DNA from: Denitrovibrio sp. | Lineage (GTDB): Bacteria; Chrysiogenota; Deferribacteres; Deferribacterales; Geovibrionaceae | Assembly: GCA_002869145.1 (NCBI GenBank) | Contig: PKTM01000017.1 | Coordinates: 18,441 to 57,283, forward strand | Direction: 5' to 3' | Length of the DNA stretch: 38,843 nt | Shown: positions 17,766 to 28,941 of the stretch, in pieces | How the letters are laid out: each line of letters begins with the position of its first letter | How positions within the stretch are numbered: the stretch's first letter is position 1 | Notes under the pieces: model-generated | The model's input: the letters and a program-made list of their open reading frames with translations, nothing else | Database searches by the model: none | What the model was told of the DNA's origin: nothing | Translations under genes and position numbers: made by a program

Positions 17766-18875
17766 TTACTTAACTTCTACGTATTTACCATTTTGAACTT
17801 GATAAACAGAGAAGCCTGCACCGATAGCATCGCCCCTTTCGTCAAATTTAATCTTGCCGATAGGAGTTTCTACCCACTGATTTTTAAGAACAGCAGTTAC
17901 TTTATCGTAATCTGTAGTTCCAGCAGCTTTGATAGCTTCTGTAATAGCGATCATTGCTGAGTATGCTTCTGTGTAGAAGGCACCAGCTTTTTCGCTGTAA
18001 GCAGCTTCATGAGCAGCGTGTGCTTTTTTGTAAAGATCGTTTGAAGAGTTGTCTTTAGGACCTGTAGCATATCCGCCTTCTGAGTATTCGCCGGCAACTT
18101 TGATGAATGTATCATCTTTAACACCGTCGTCAGAAACGAAGAATGCATCAACCTTTTTCTTCTTCATAGCTGTGATGATTTTAGAAGCTTCTGGGTGGTA
18201 ACCACCGAAAATAACTGCATTAGCTTTGCTTCTTTTAACTTTCTGAACAACAGCTGTGTAGTCAACAGCGCCAGGTGTTACACCTTCGAAAAGTACAACT
18301 TCAGCTTTTCCGCCTTCTTCGATAAACATTTTAGCGAATTCTGCAAAACCTTTACCATAGTCGCCTTTATCGTGGATAACAGCGATTTTTTTAGCATTAA
18401 GTTTGTCAGTTGTAAAGTCTACAGCAAGCTTAGCCTGAGCATCGTCAGGAGCTATTGTTCTGAAGAAGTTAGGGTAGTCTCCGCTCTTAGTAAGAGCAGG
18501 GTTTGTAGCTGATGGAGACATAACAGCGATGCCAGCATCTTTGTATGTACCAAGAGCAGCTTTTGTAGCACCGGAACAGATGTGTCCGAGAACAAAAGCA
18601 ACTTTTTCAGAAACGAGTTTGTTAGCTGTGTTAACAGCGATTTCTTGCTTACAAACGTCATCAGATTTGATAATCTCTATCTGCATGCCGAGAAGTCCGC
18701 CATTTGCGTTGATCTCTTTTGCATAAAGATCAGCAGCTCTAGTTGCAGGAATACCATAGGAAGCAAGGTCACCTGAGTGAGGCCCAGCTACACCTATTTT
18801 AAGTGTTTCAGCAGTAGCGACTGATGCAACAGCCATGAGTGCTGAAAGTGCGATTGCGGAAAGAATTTTTCTCAT
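17766..18875 (-). CDS. livK: Branched-chain amino acid ABC transporter, periplasmic binding protein
   Basis: This 369-aa periplasmic protein starts with a signal peptide (MRKILSAIALSALMAVASVATA, cleavage before ETLKIG). It continues as a type I periplasmic binding fold: GVAGPHSGDLASYG, RAADLYAKEINANGG, GHICSGATKAAL, VMSPSATNPAL and VIHDKGDYGKGFAEF are typical of the Leu/Ile/Val-binding family. It captures the substrate for LivHMGF. It is first in the operon with its own promoter at 18916-18944. GGGGG lies 7 bases before the ATG. The exact ligand is not determined by these motifs. Confidence 0.93.
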   Translation of the reverse strand: MRKILSAIALSALMAVASVATAETLKIGVAGPHSGDLASYGIPATRAADLYAKEINANGGLLGMQIEIIKSDDVCKQEIAVNTANKLVSEKVAFVLGHICSGATKAALGTYKDAGIAVMSPSATNPALTKSGDYPNFFRTIAPDDAQAKLAVDFTTDKLNAKKIAVIHDKGDYGKGFAEFAKMFIEEGGKAEVVLFEGVTPGAVDYTAVVQKVKRSKANAVIFGGYHPEASKIITAMKKKKVDAFFVSDDGVKDDTFIKVAGEYSEGGYATGPKDNSSNDLYKKAHAAHEAAYSEKAGAFYTEAYSAMIAITEAIKAAGTTDYDKVTAVLKNQWVETPIGKIKFDERGDAIGAGFSVYQVQNGKYVEVK

Positions 18876-18915
18876 TCTTTTTCCCCCTGTATAGTTTTCT
18901 CAAACGTAAAAGATG

Positions 18916-18944
18916 ATAATAATCAAATTATACTGTGCAGTCAA
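18916..18944 (-). promoter_or_regulatory. Promoter of the liv operon
   Basis: Minus-strand TTGACT (18944-18939) and TATTAT (18921-18916) are separated by 17 bp, about 40 bases before the livK ATG. Confidence 0.6.
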
Positions 18945-18998
18945 GATTAACTTTAAATGCAAACATGCTTAAAACGCTTATGGGCAAAGGGTTTCATC

Positions 18999-20162
18999 TC
19001 ACTTTACCTTGTTCAGCACTGTCAGTGTCTCCATATGATATGACCCCGGAAACATATCGCATATATGGACTTTTTCGATTTTATAATTATCAGAAAAGCG
19101 CGAAATGTCTCTCGCCAGTGTATTCGGGTCACATGATATCATTATCAGTTTCGATGCTCCGCTCTCATTAATATATTTACAAACCTCTTTTTCCATACCT
19201 GTTCTGGGCGGGTCGGCAACTATCAAATCGACCTTCCTTTTACCCATGCTTGCAATACTCTCGCTGAGTGCTATATGCCATTTTACATTTTTGAGTTTTG
19301 TTCTCTCTGCTAAGCGGACTGCAGGAGCATAACTCTCTATAGCTTCTATTTTTTCACATTTTCTGGCCATAGGCAGCGTCAGATAACCTGAGCCGCTGTA
19401 AAGCTCCAGTCCAAGGCGTCCTTCGGCATTTTCAAATACAAAGTCCTGCAGCATATGTGAAATGTGCCTGTTCCCCTGTAAGAAAGAGTTGAACCCTACA
19501 TAAAAAGTACCATATCTTGTATCGTAGCCCAGATGTTTTCTGCCAATCGGCTTGTCACCAGTTTTTAGTCCGTCAAAGCTGTATTTTGAACTCAGTTCTA
19601 CATCAGTCCTTGCCAGAGATTCCCCTTTTTCGTTTTCGGTTACATATAAATATGCTCTCTCTTCAACATCGGCAGCAAGCTCTTTTGCTTTTTCAACTAT
19701 TGAGCTCTTTATTACCGGGCAATGTTCAATAGGGATAAACTCGTTCGATTTAAACTTGTAAAACCCTATCTTTTTGTCTCGAATACGAAATGTAGCCCTA
19801 TTTCGGAACTCATTGTAATAGCTGCCGGTTACTTCCATCTCAGGATATTCAAGCCTGTTTCTGTCAAAGGCAGACTTTACAAAGCCCTTTTTAATCTCAA
19901 GCTGCTCTTCATATTTTATATGTCCTAAAACACAGCCGCCGCATTCGCCAATATGCGGGCAATAGATTTCACCCCGAAGCTCAGAGGGCTCTACAACCTC
20001 TTCACAAGCCCCATATACTAACTTTGCTTTGTCTTCTGTTATGCGGTATCTAACCTTATCACCTGTCACAGTGTGAGGAATAAAGATAACCCTGCCGTCC
20101 GGTAATGTGCCGACACCATAGCCGCCGTAAGCGGTATCACGAATTTCTGTTAAATTATTCAA
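18999..20162 (-). CDS. RNA m5U methyltransferase, RlmD/TrmA (RumA) family
   Basis: This 387-aa protein methylates uridine at C5 in RNA, probably 23S rRNA. An N-terminal TRAM-like beta-barrel (to about residue 60, YGGYGVGTLPDGRVIFI) is followed by the iron-sulfur motif YCPHIGECGGCVLGH, whose cysteines match the RumA cluster. The C-terminal methyltransferase has LGLELYSGSGYLTLPM, VADPPRTGMEKEV and ISCDPNTLARDI, whose Cys is the nucleophile. It is slightly shorter than E. coli RlmD. The start is a TTG overlapping the preceding stop by 8 bp, so it forms a two-gene operon with the upstream methyltransferase. Target uridine is not resolved. Confidence 0.88.
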   Translation of the reverse strand: MNNLTEIRDTAYGGYGVGTLPDGRVIFIPHTVTGDKVRYRITEDKAKLVYGACEEVVEPSELRGEIYCPHIGECGGCVLGHIKYEEQLEIKKGFVKSAFDRNRLEYPEMEVTGSYYNEFRNRATFRIRDKKIGFYKFKSNEFIPIEHCPVIKSSIVEKAKELAADVEERAYLYVTENEKGESLARTDVELSSKYSFDGLKTGDKPIGRKHLGYDTRYGTFYVGFNSFLQGNRHISHMLQDFVFENAEGRLGLELYSGSGYLTLPMARKCEKIEAIESYAPAVRLAERTKLKNVKWHIALSESIASMGKRKVDLIVADPPRTGMEKEVCKYINESGASKLIMISCDPNTLARDISRFSDNYKIEKVHICDMFPGSYHMETLTVLNKVK

Positions 20163-20874
20163 ACCATTGTCCTGTCATTATTTTTTTGTCCATTTCAGAT
20201 TGTTTTCCGTTTATCTTCAGGTAAAGAGGTGCTTCAAACACCATCTCTCTTCCGACATTCTTACGGAATTCCATAAGTATTATCTTAGGCCTGAAACCTA
20301 TGTCCGGGCATATAGGCATAAGCCTTTTTGCCTCGAACCCGTGCTTCTTTGAGGCCTCGAACAAGTCAGGCATCATATCAGCATCGTAGGATAAGTAAAG
20401 ACTTCCTGAGTTTTTTAGAAAACTTTTACAAAAGCAAAACACATTTTCAACATTCATTGTGCTTGTAAATCTGGCGTTCAGTTCTGTTTCATCACAAGAG
20501 ATTCTCCCGGCAGATGGGTCTCTGTATGGTGGATTACACACAGCTATGTCATAAGTTTTTTCAGGCCGAAAGCTTTGAATGTCGCAGCACACAGGATTTA
20601 TCCTGTCTTTGAGTTCACAAGCCTCAACAGTGTTTTTTAAGCACTCGAACATAACAGGCTGATACTCGACAGCATCTATCGACTCAAAACCACGTACAAC
20701 AGCCAGCAGAGCAGATATAACACCACTGCCTGAGCCTATATCTATCAAATTAGATTTTTTTTTATACTTCACAAACCATGACAGGTAAACAGAATCTATG
20801 GAAAACCTGAATCCTTTTTCCGGCTGACAAACTATAATATTTTCTTTTACGATATCATCGTATGTATTTTTCAT
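20155..20874 (-). CDS. TrmN6-like N6-adenine methyltransferase (methyltransferase small domain)
   Basis: This 239-aa protein looks like the tRNA1(Val) A37 N6-methyltransferase family. It has QPEKGFRFSIDSVYLSWF at the N-terminus (the family's G-R-x-S-x-D-S pattern), the SAM loop LIDIGSGSGVISALLA, and the catalytic tetrapeptide NPPY in AVCNPPYRDPSAGR. The substrate could be another nucleic acid, so only the family is claimed. The frame is open 15 codons further upstream, but the ATG at 20874 (MKNTYDDIVKEN) fits the family start. No good ribosome binding site is seen. Its end overlaps the next gene by 8 bp. Confidence 0.8.
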   Translation of the reverse strand: MKNTYDDIVKENIIVCQPEKGFRFSIDSVYLSWFVKYKKKSNLIDIGSGSGVISALLAVVRGFESIDAVEYQPVMFECLKNTVEACELKDRINPVCCDIQSFRPEKTYDIAVCNPPYRDPSAGRISCDETELNARFTSTMNVENVFCFCKSFLKNSGSLYLSYDADMMPDLFEASKKHGFEAKRLMPICPDIGFRPKIILMEFRKNVGREMVFEAPLYLKINGKQSEMDKKIMTGQWFE

Positions 20875-20898
20875 ATCTAACCATTTTCTGTAGTTTTG

Positions 20899-20927
20899 TT
20901 GACATACTAAGTAATACATATCATAAT
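20899..20927 (+). promoter_or_regulatory. Possible promoter of the chemoreceptor gene
   Basis: TTGACA (20899-20904) and CATAAT (20922-20927) have a 17-bp spacer. A long leader of about 130 bases would follow. No sigma-28 flagellar promoter pattern is evident. Confidence 0.4.
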
Positions 20928-21063
20928 CTTACTAAGAGTGTAGCTTATTATTTGGGGTGGCAGCATTCTTTTATTTTTTATATACCTTTCATGAGGACGT
21001 TGTGTAGTCGTAAGATTTTGGTGTACATGAACATTTCAATAATATTGATATGGAGTCATTCAA

Positions 21064-23340
21064 ATGAATAAGAAAAAGTCATCTCTTAATGTCAGGTTAA
21101 TGGTAGTGATTCTTGCCGGCTTTATACTGTTGTCGACACTAGTAACACTAGCGGCTGTTATCCAGAGCAAAAAAGGTCTGCTTGGAGCCACAATGGGTCA
21201 GCTTAAAGCCATCCGCCAAACTCAGTCCATAGCTATTACAGACTATTTCAATAGCATAAGCAATACCCTCAAATCTATCGCAGTTCAGGAAAGCACAGCA
21301 TCAGCACTAGAAGAGTTCTCTTACGCTTTTATCAACATAAATGAATACTATGAAGCCGATGCTGATAAACTAGCACCAGAACTTATAAAAATGTATGAAA
21401 CAACATACCTGAACAGTGTTAACTACGAAATTCCGAGAACTCAGCCAAGAAGACCTTCCAAAGCGTATCTGCCTAAAGATCCTAACGGAATACTTCTTCA
21501 GAACCTATACATAAACACTAATCCTAACCCTGTTGGTGAGAAAGAAAAATTAGTGGAAACAGGTCAGGTCAGTCCATACAACACTGTTCATACGCTGTAT
21601 CACAAATCTTTCAGATCAGTTTTAACTAACTTCGGACTTTATGACATTTTCCTTATAGATTTGGAAGGCAACATTGTTTACACCGTTTTCAAAGAGAAGG
21701 ACTTTGTTACCAACCTGGATCACGGGGTATATGCATCGTCAGGACTTGGCGAAGTTTACAAAAAAGCTAGAAAGCTAAAAACAGGCGAAGTGGCATTCTC
21801 TGATTTCAAACCTTACGAACCAAGCTACAACACACCTGCGGCATTTATAGCCACTCCAGTTAGTCTCGATGGCGAGGTTATCGGATACATCTCATTTCAG
21901 CTTAACCCTACTGCGGTTAACACCACCACAAACTTCAATGGAGATTATGACTCTGTAGGCATGGGCGAAACTGGTCAGACTGTTCTTGTAGGCTCAGACA
22001 TGTATATGAGAAACGATACCCGTTTTATCGATGAGATAAAGAAGACAGATAAAAACGTGGACGCTGCCGGCACAACTATTGGTGTTTTTGAAGTTGCATC
22101 ACAGGCTGCAAGAAATGCTACATCCGGTCAGGACGGGACTATTATCACCGAAGGGATAATGAATAGTAAAGTGGTTGTCTCATATAGAGGGATAAAAGTT
22201 TTTGACACAATGTGGGGTATCATCGTTGAAAAAGAATACTCAGAGGCTTTAGAGGATGCGACAAAACTTCGTAACCTTATTATTGCAATATCGTTCGTAG
22301 TTACATTAATTGCGCTTATAGTAACAATATTCATTATCAGAAAGCTTGTTGTTAACAGGATAATTAAACTTACAAGCATAACAAAAAATATTGCAACTGG
22401 TGACGGCGACCTTACTCAAAGGATACCTATTGCCAGTAACGACGAGATAGGCGAACTAACACAGTACTTTAACCAGTTCATAGAAAATATTCACCATATA
22501 GTGCGTGACGTACAGCTTGCAGCAGATTCTGTAGCAAGCGGAACAACCGAGGTTTCAGCCACCACAGAAGAACTGAATATGACATTTACCGAACAATCAT
22601 CAAATGTTACCAGTGTGGCAAGCGCTATGGAAGAGCTTAACGCCACTACAATAGAGATATCAGAAAGCTCTATGGGTGCACTTGATAAAGCAAGAGAATC
22701 CGGCGAAGTGACTGAGCAGGGGAAGGTGAAGATCGTTGAATCTGTTGAAAAGATTCAGGACATCATGCTCCAGACACAACTTCTCGGAAGCACTATTGAG
22801 AGTCTGTCTAAGTCATCAGCTCAGATCGCAGATATTCTTAATGTTATAGATGATATCGCAGATCAGACCAATCTTCTGGCACTGAACGCCGCCATAGAGG
22901 CCGCCAGAGCAGGAGAGGCAGGAAGAGGATTTGCCGTGGTTGCTGATGAGGTCAGAAAACTCGCAGAACGCACACAAGGAGCCACTGGCGAGATATCCGG
23001 CATTATCGCAGAATTTAAGAGCGAAACAGAATCAGCCACAAAAAATATGGCTCAGGCAGAGGCATCTGTTAACGCAGGTGTTGATATCATGAACGAAACA
23101 AGTCAGGTTTTTGAAACCATCGTAGTTTCAGTTAATGAGATTGAAGCTGCAAACAGCTCTATTAACAATGCTATCTCTGAGCAGATGACAACCATAAGCT
23201 CGGTTACATCTGAGGTTCAGGGGCTCGCATCAAGTGTTGAGCAGAGCTCAAGAGCAATAAACGAAGTGAACCAGACACTATCTGATCAGGAACAGCAGGC
23301 AGACAGCCTTAAGGAGATGGTCAATAGATTTAAAGTGTGA
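21064..23340 (+). CDS. Methyl-accepting chemotaxis protein with Cache sensor
   Basis: The 758-aa inner-membrane chemoreceptor has a first transmembrane helix at about residues 10-32. A large periplasmic region (about 35-400) follows, with a double-Cache-like pattern ([20 protein letters not shown], then [20 protein letters not shown]). The second helix lies near 408-430, then a HAMP domain (to about 485) and a long signalling coiled coil. The conserved hairpin tip, [20 protein letters not shown] followed by [18 protein letters not shown], is at about 600-640 and contacts CheA/CheW. Ligand unknown. GGAG lies 8 bases before the ATG. It stands alone, with a terminator after it. No CheW-binding pentapeptide NWETF-type methylation tail is present. 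Confidence 0.95.
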   Translation: MNKKKSSLNVRLMVVILAGFILLSTLVTLAAVIQSKKGLLGATMGQLKAIRQTQSIAITDYFNSISNTLKSIAVQESTASALEEFSYAFININEYYEADADKLAPELIKMYETTYLNSVNYEIPRTQPRRPSKAYLPKDPNGILLQNLYINTNPNPVGEKEKLVETGQVSPYNTVHTLYHKSFRSVLTNFGLYDIFLIDLEGNIVYTVFKEKDFVTNLDHGVYASSGLGEVYKKARKLKTGEVAFSDFKPYEPSYNTPAAFIATPVSLDGEVIGYISFQLNPTAVNTTTNFNGDYDSVGMGETGQTVLVGSDMYMRNDTRFIDEIKKTDKNVDAAGTTIGVFEVASQAARNATSGQDGTIITEGIMNSKVVVSYRGIKVFDTMWGIIVEKEYSEALEDATKLRNLIIAISFVVTLIALIVTIFIIRKLVVNRIIKLTSITKNIATGDGDLTQRIPIASNDEIGELTQYFNQFIENIHHIVRDVQLAADSVASGTTEVSATTEELNMTFTEQSSNVTSVASAMEELNATTIEISESSMGALDKARESGEVTEQGKVKIVESVEKIQDIMLQTQLLGSTIESLSKSSAQIADILNVIDDIADQTNLLALNAAIEAARAGEAGRGFAVVADEVRKLAERTQGATGEISGIIAEFKSETESATKNMAQAEASVNAGVDIMNETSQVFETIVVSVNEIEAANSSINNAISEQMTTISSVTSEVQGLASSVEQSSRAINEVNQTLSDQEQQADSLKEMVNRFKV

Positions 23341-23385
23341 GCGTATCAGCACCCGCTGGCTTATCACTAGACTGAGATCATATAG

Positions 23386-23427
23386 ACGCCGGTAGCTGCC
23401 ATAACAGTGCCGGCGTTTCTGTTTGAA
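23386..23427 (+). terminator. Terminator of the chemoreceptor gene
   Basis: ACGCCGG (23386-23392) pairs with CCGGCGT (23410-23416), extendable by T-G and A-T pairs. It is followed by TTCTGTTTG. The stem is perfect but the T tract is interrupted. Confidence 0.65.
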
Positions 23428-23448
23428 AGTTAGCCACAAATATTCAAA

Positions 23449-23832
23449 TTATGCAGCTGCCGATTTATAGTTTTTTATGTAAAATCTGCCGTTTACATCT
23501 ATTAAATCCATACGTACATCAGCTTTGTATAGAATTTTATTATTTTTGTCCATGTTACGGAATGCTGCTGTCCACACAATGTCAGCCTGCACAGCTACAA
23601 CATCGTCAAACTCTTTGTATTGTACATTTTTTACCATATGAACCGAATCTTCAAACCCGGCTTTCAGGCTGTCGTACCAAGCTTCCACACCGTCCAGATC
23701 TTTAAATATCTCGCCGAAGTGGCTGAGCTTAGCACCATCAGTGAAATAATCTGCAACAAACTGCTTAGAAAGCACCCGGCTGTCCATGTCTGCATAAAAA
23801 TCATTTATAAAATGGTCTATTCTTGATTGCAT
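23449..23832 (-). CDS. SnoaL/NTF2-like protein
   Basis: This 127-aa protein has the length and pattern of the NTF2-like cone fold: N-terminal helices (IDHFINDFYADMDSR), a small loop (FGEIFKDLDGVEAWYDSL) and four strands (VHMVKNVQYKEFDDVVAVQADIVW..., ILYKADVRMDLIDVNGRFYIKNY). Such proteins bind small hydrophobic ligands or act as enzymes or scaffolds; no catalytic role can be assigned. It faces the chemoreceptor tail-to-tail and is separated from the atp cluster by about 290 bp. Only a weak ribosome binding site is seen. Confidence 0.75.
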   Translation of the reverse strand: MQSRIDHFINDFYADMDSRVLSKQFVADYFTDGAKLSHFGEIFKDLDGVEAWYDSLKAGFEDSVHMVKNVQYKEFDDVVAVQADIVWTAAFRNMDKNNKILYKADVRMDLIDVNGRFYIKNYKSAAA

Positions 23833-24062
23833 TTCACACTCAAATAATCAATGATATCGTTAAAATGCTGAGATGTAAATCTACATAATAATGTGTAAGC
23901 GTTAGCCATGCTGAGGAAACTGAATGACCTTAAAAAATATTAGTGACATATCCCTCGGTACCTGTCCCCAGTTGGATCCAGTTGGATCTCAGGATGTAGA
24001 AGGTCTGAGATTCTTATGTCAAAGCGGTGCTTCCCCTCAGAATGACTGGATTATGATAGCTC
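23833..24062. other. Intergenic region with short tandem and possible interspersed repeat
   Basis: No gene of convincing length is seen. CAGTTGGATC is repeated twice in tandem at about 23969-23988. Sequences like CATGCTGAGGAAACTGAATGAC (near 23908, quoted in part) and CCCTCAGAATGAC resemble decayed interspersed repeats found in many bacterial intergenic regions. It should contain the promoter of the NTF2-like gene, but no clear one was found. Confidence 0.4.
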
Positions 24063-24092
24063 AAAAAAAAGGGCATACATTACTGTACGCCC
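24063..24092 (-). terminator. Intrinsic terminator of the atp cluster
   Basis: On the minus strand GGGCGTAC (24092-24085) pairs with GTATGCCC (24078-24071), with one G-U pair, across a 6-nt loop, and is followed by eight T (24070-24063). On the plus strand the same site has an A-C mismatch, so it favours minus-strand termination. It lies about 35 bases past atpC. Confidence 0.9.
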
Positions 24093-24125
24093 CTTTATAT
24101 TTATTTAGCTGTACTTAAACTAAAA

Positions 24126-24548
24126 TTATCTAGCTCTGTATTTCTCAGCGATCTGCACCCTTGTAAGCTCTTTCATAAGCATGATTTCTGCTTGGTTGAA
24201 AGTTTTTGCATCAGCTTTACGGTCTGATTCGAGATTCTGCTCAGCTTTAAGTTTGCGCTCAATAGCCTCGTCAAGATTTATCTCGCGTCCGAGTTCAGCG
24301 TCATCAGCAAGGATTATAACTTTGTTGTCGTTAACCTCTAAGAAGCCTCCGCCAACAATAGCTACATAGTCCATCTGCTTACCTGTTCTATATGCAAGCT
24401 CGCCTACTCTAAGCGCTGTAAGGAGTGATGCGTGGTCCGGCAATACGCCAAGGTCACCTTCTACTCCGGGTGCTATCACTTCTTCTACATCTTCAGAGAG
24501 GATCAGCCTCTCCGGTGTAACAAGCTCAAGCTTTATAGTATCAGCCAT
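24126..24548 (-). CDS. atpC: ATP synthase F1 epsilon subunit
   Basis: This 140-aa subunit of the F1 central stalk couples gamma rotation to the ring and restrains ATP hydrolysis. The N-terminal beta-sandwich has LELVTPERLILSEDVEEV, the canonical PGVEGDLGVLPDHASLLTALR and IVGGGFLEVNDNKVIILADDA. A helical C-terminal region (INLDEAIERKLKAEQNLES to the end) follows. The length is normal. It starts 2 bp after the atpD stop, is the last gene of the cluster, and is intact even though atpD and atpG upstream carry internal stops. Confidence 0.96.
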   Translation of the reverse strand: MADTIKLELVTPERLILSEDVEEVIAPGVEGDLGVLPDHASLLTALRVGELAYRTGKQMDYVAIVGGGFLEVNDNKVIILADDAELGREINLDEAIERKLKAEQNLESDRKADAKTFNQAEIMLMKELTRVQIAEKYRAR

Positions 24549-24550
24549 GT

Positions 24551-25969
<1,419 letters not shown>

Positions 25970-25987
25970 TTATTAAATTAGTTATTA

Positions 25988-26854
25988 TCAATTAAGTGCC
26001 TCTGCACCGTTTACAATGTCCAGAATCTCAGTAGTAATAGCAGCCTGACGAGCTTTGTTAAACTGAAGCTCGAGCTTCTTAACAAGGTCTCCAGCGTTTC
26101 TGGAGGCGTTGTCCATTGCGATCATTCTTGCGCCATGTTCACCCGCGATGGATTCGAGCATAGCGAAGAATACTGTGAAATTTATATATCTGGGCATTAT
26201 CTCTTTCAGCAGTGCATCTGCTTTCGGCTCATAGATATAATCTACTCCATCGTCAGCAGCTTTGTCCTCTTTTGCCTCAAAAGCAAGAGGAAGCACTTTT
26301 GTAACTTTACCAACTTGTACAGAAGTTGATTTGAACTCGTTGTGGATAGTGTAAATTTCATCCACATCTTCGTTCATGAAGTAGTCGACAAGCTTATCGC
26401 CTATCTCGCTAGCTTCATCAAATGTTATTCTTCCACCAAAGGTTATGTATTTTTCAAGCACTTCGTATCCGCGCTTTCCGAATGCATCATTACCTTTTTT
26501 ACCTATCATCACAAATTTTATATTTTTGCCTTCATGTTCTTTTATTAAAGCCATGGTCTTCTTCAGTACGTTTGAGTTGAAAGCACCGCAAAGACCCTTG
26601 TCGCTGGTAATAATGGCAAGACATACATTTTTAACTTCTGCTTTTTGAGCGAGAAAAGGGTGGCTGTCAGACTCAACCTTCTATGCCATATTGCAGCAAA
26701 GTTCATAAATTTTATTCGCATAAGCACGAGCATCATTCATAGCATCCTCTGCCTTTCTCATTCTGGCAGCGGAAACCATTTTCATGGCTTTCGTAATATT
26801 TTGCGTGTTCTGAACGGATCTTATTTTCCGTTTTATATCCATTACACCAGGCAT
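25988..26854 (-). pseudogene. atpG: ATP synthase F1 gamma subunit gene with an in-frame TAG at codon 58
   Basis: The frame 26854-25988 is 289 codons, a normal gamma length. It begins MPGVMDIKRKIRSVQNTQNI, continues TKAMKMVSAARMRKAE (the conserved N-terminal helix), and reaches ELCCNMA before TAG (26683-26681). It resumes in frame as KVESDSHPFLAQ, then VCLAIITSDKGLCGAFN, and ends in the conserved C-terminal helix (FNKARQAAITTEILDIVNGAEAL). A Gln codon CAG changed to TAG would explain it. The next in-frame ATG (26554) would give a 188-aa product lacking the N-terminal rotor helix. GGAG lies 6 bases before the proper ATG, 10 bp after atpA. Gamma is the rotating shaft, so a truncated form could not couple F1 to Fo. 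Confidence 0.93.
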
Positions 26855-26864
26855 CTAAAGCTCC

Positions 26865-28373
26865 TTACGCTGTGAACATCTTTTTAAATTCTTCTACTGC
26901 TGCCTTTAACTTGCCGAGGAGTTCATCAGAAAGTTTTCCTTCTGCAACAATCTCACTAAGAATTTCAGGTTTATTACTCCTAAGGTAAGCGAGATAATCT
27001 GTCTCGAATTTACCAAGAGCTGATGTTTCAATATCGTCAAGAAGTCCGTTAACACCTGCATGAATTATAGCAACCTGCTCTTCAACTTTGGCTGGGCTGT
27101 ATTGACCCTGCTTGAGGATCTCAACAAGCTTTGCACCACGTCTAAGCTGAGCCTGAGTAGCTGCGTCAAGGTCAGAACCGAACTGTGCGAATGCCGCAAC
27201 TTCACGGAACTGAGCAAGCTCAAGTTTAAGACGACCGGCAACCTGCTTCATAGCTTTGATCTGAGCAGCACCACCAACTCTGGAAACCGAAATACCAACG
27301 TTTACCGCTGGGCGGATACCGGAGAGGAAGAGGTCTGACTCAAGGAATATCTGACCGTCTGTAATAGAGATAACGTTTGTCGGAATGTATGCCGAAACGT
27401 CACTCGCCTGTGTTTCGATAATAGGAAGAGCTGTAAGTGAACCAGCGCCTTCTTTATCAGAGAGTTTCGCCGCACGCTCAAGAAGTCTTGAGTGAAGGTA
27501 GAAAACGTCACCAGGGTAAGCCTCACGTCCAGGAGGTCTTCTAAGAAGAAGAGACATCTGACGATAAGCAGTAGCCTGTTTTGAAAGGTCATCGTAAACC
27601 AGAAGCGCGTGCTGGCCTCTGTCTCTGAAGTACTCACCCATTGTGGTACCTGCAAGAGGAGCGATGAACTGCATTGGAGCCGGGTCAGAAGCTGAAGCGG
27701 AAACGATAATTGTGTATTCCATAGCTCCGTGCTTCTCAAGTGTATCTACGATACGTGCCACAGTAGATCTTCTCTGACCGATAGCAACGTAAACACAAAT
27801 CATATTCTGACCTTTCTGGTTGATGATAGCATCAATCGCAACAGCAGTTTTACCTGTCTGACGGTCACCAATGATAAGCTCTCTTTGTCCACGTCCAATA
27901 GGGATCATAGAGTCGATAGCTTTGATACCTGTTTGAACAGGCTCGTGTACTGGTTTTCTTTTAACGATACCGGGAGCAACTTTCTCGATAACATCAAATT
28001 CTTTTGTGTCGATAGGGCCTTTACCGTCAATAGGCTGACCAAGAGCGTTAACAACGCGTCCTACCATAGCCTCACCAACAGGAACAGAAGCAATTTTGCC
28101 TGTTCTTTTTACTGTATCCCCTTCTCGAATATGGGCATACTCACCCATAATAACGATACCTACGTTATCTTCTTCAAGGTTGAAAACGATTCCGTATACT
28201 CCGCCCGGGAGCTCCAGAAGCTCTCCAGCCATAGCCTTATCGAGACCATAAACTTTAGCAATACCGTCACCAGCAGTGAGGATAGTACCTACTTCGTCCA
28301 TTTCTACTTTTTGGTCGAAGTTCTTAATCTGATCGCGTATGATCTGGCTTATCTCTTCAGCTTTGATCTGCAT
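26865..28373 (-). CDS. atpA: ATP synthase F1 alpha subunit
   Basis: This 502-aa non-catalytic nucleotide-binding subunit is full length. It has the N-terminal helix that contacts delta ([16 protein letters not shown]), Walker [16 protein letters not shown], Walker [12 protein letters not shown], the alpha/beta signature [17 protein letters not shown], which includes the Arg finger region, and a normal C-terminal helical domain. GGAG lies 9 bases before the ATG. It follows atpH by 31 bp and precedes atpG by 10 bp. No disruption is seen. Confidence 0.98.
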   Translation of the reverse strand: MQIKAEEISQIIRDQIKNFDQKVEMDEVGTILTAGDGIAKVYGLDKAMAGELLELPGGVYGIVFNLEEDNVGIVIMGEYAHIREGDTVKRTGKIASVPVGEAMVGRVVNALGQPIDGKGPIDTKEFDVIEKVAPGIVKRKPVHEPVQTGIKAIDSMIPIGRGQRELIIGDRQTGKTAVAIDAIINQKGQNMICVYVAIGQRRSTVARIVDTLEKHGAMEYTIIVSASASDPAPMQFIAPLAGTTMGEYFRDRGQHALLVYDDLSKQATAYRQMSLLLRRPPGREAYPGDVFYLHSRLLERAAKLSDKEGAGSLTALPIIETQASDVSAYIPTNVISITDGQIFLESDLFLSGIRPAVNVGISVSRVGGAAQIKAMKQVAGRLKLELAQFREVAAFAQFGSDLDAATQAQLRRGAKLVEILKQGQYSPAKVEEQVAIIHAGVNGLLDDIETSALGKFETDYLAYLRSNKPEILSEIVAEGKLSDELLGKLKAAVEEFKKMFTA

Positions 28374-28404
28374 ACAGCCAATCTCCTTAACTATTTAATA
28401 TTCT

Positions 28405-28941
28405 TTATATCAACTGTTCTTTAATCTTATTTAGCTGGCCTTTTACACTTGCGTCGTAAAGGCTGCTCTCAACCTGAGCTATAACACCGCCGATGATGGA
28501 AGGGTCTACAGTCTCTTTCACGGTTACTTTTTTGCCTGTTATTTTATTGAGAACTTCGTTAAGTCCTTTTTTGGAAGCTTCGTCCATGCTTGCAGCAACA
28601 GTTACTATCGCCTCTGCCTCGCCTCTGTCTCTCATGTCTAAAACAAGCACCTGCTCAGCAATAAATTTGAGAAGCGAAAGTCTGTTTTTTCTAACCAGAA
28701 GAGTGATGAACTGATAAATAAATTGATCAATGGCACCATTTTCTTTAAGGCTGTCTACAACAGCTTGCTTTTCCTGCTTTGTTATGAGCGGGTTTTTAAC
28801 TATAATTTTAAAATCCTCAGAAGCATCATAAAATGCACTGAGTGCTGCAATCTGGGATATTGCGTCTTTAGTTTTACCTTCTGCCTTTGCCTCTTCGAAA
28901 AGAGCATGAGCATAGCGGCCAGCTACTATATGATCCTTCAC
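28405..28941 (-). CDS. atpH: ATP synthase F1 delta subunit
   Basis: This 178-aa subunit links the top of F1 to the b/b' peripheral stalk. The N-terminal helical domain (IVAGRYAHALFEEAKAEGK, then LSAFYDASEDFKIIVKNPLI) and the C-terminal region with KKVTVKETVDPSIIGGVIAQVE fit the OSCP/delta family, as does the ending YDASVKGQLNKIKEQLI. It overlaps atpF by 4 bp (ATGA), which suggests coupled translation, and is intact. Confidence 0.96.
   Translation of the reverse strand: MKDHIVAGRYAHALFEEAKAEGKTKDAISQIAALSAFYDASEDFKIIVKNPLITKQEKQAVVDSLKENGAIDQFIYQFITLLVRKNRLSLLKFIAEQVLVLDMRDRGEAEAIVTVAASMDEASKKGLNEVLNKITGKKVTVKETVDPSIIGGVIAQVESSLYDASVKGQLNKIKEQLI

Noticed and set aside
20956-20972. Sigma-54 promoter (GGTGGCAG...TTTT) before the chemoreceptor.
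   Set aside because: The -12 GC doublet is missing, so only the -24-like half is present.
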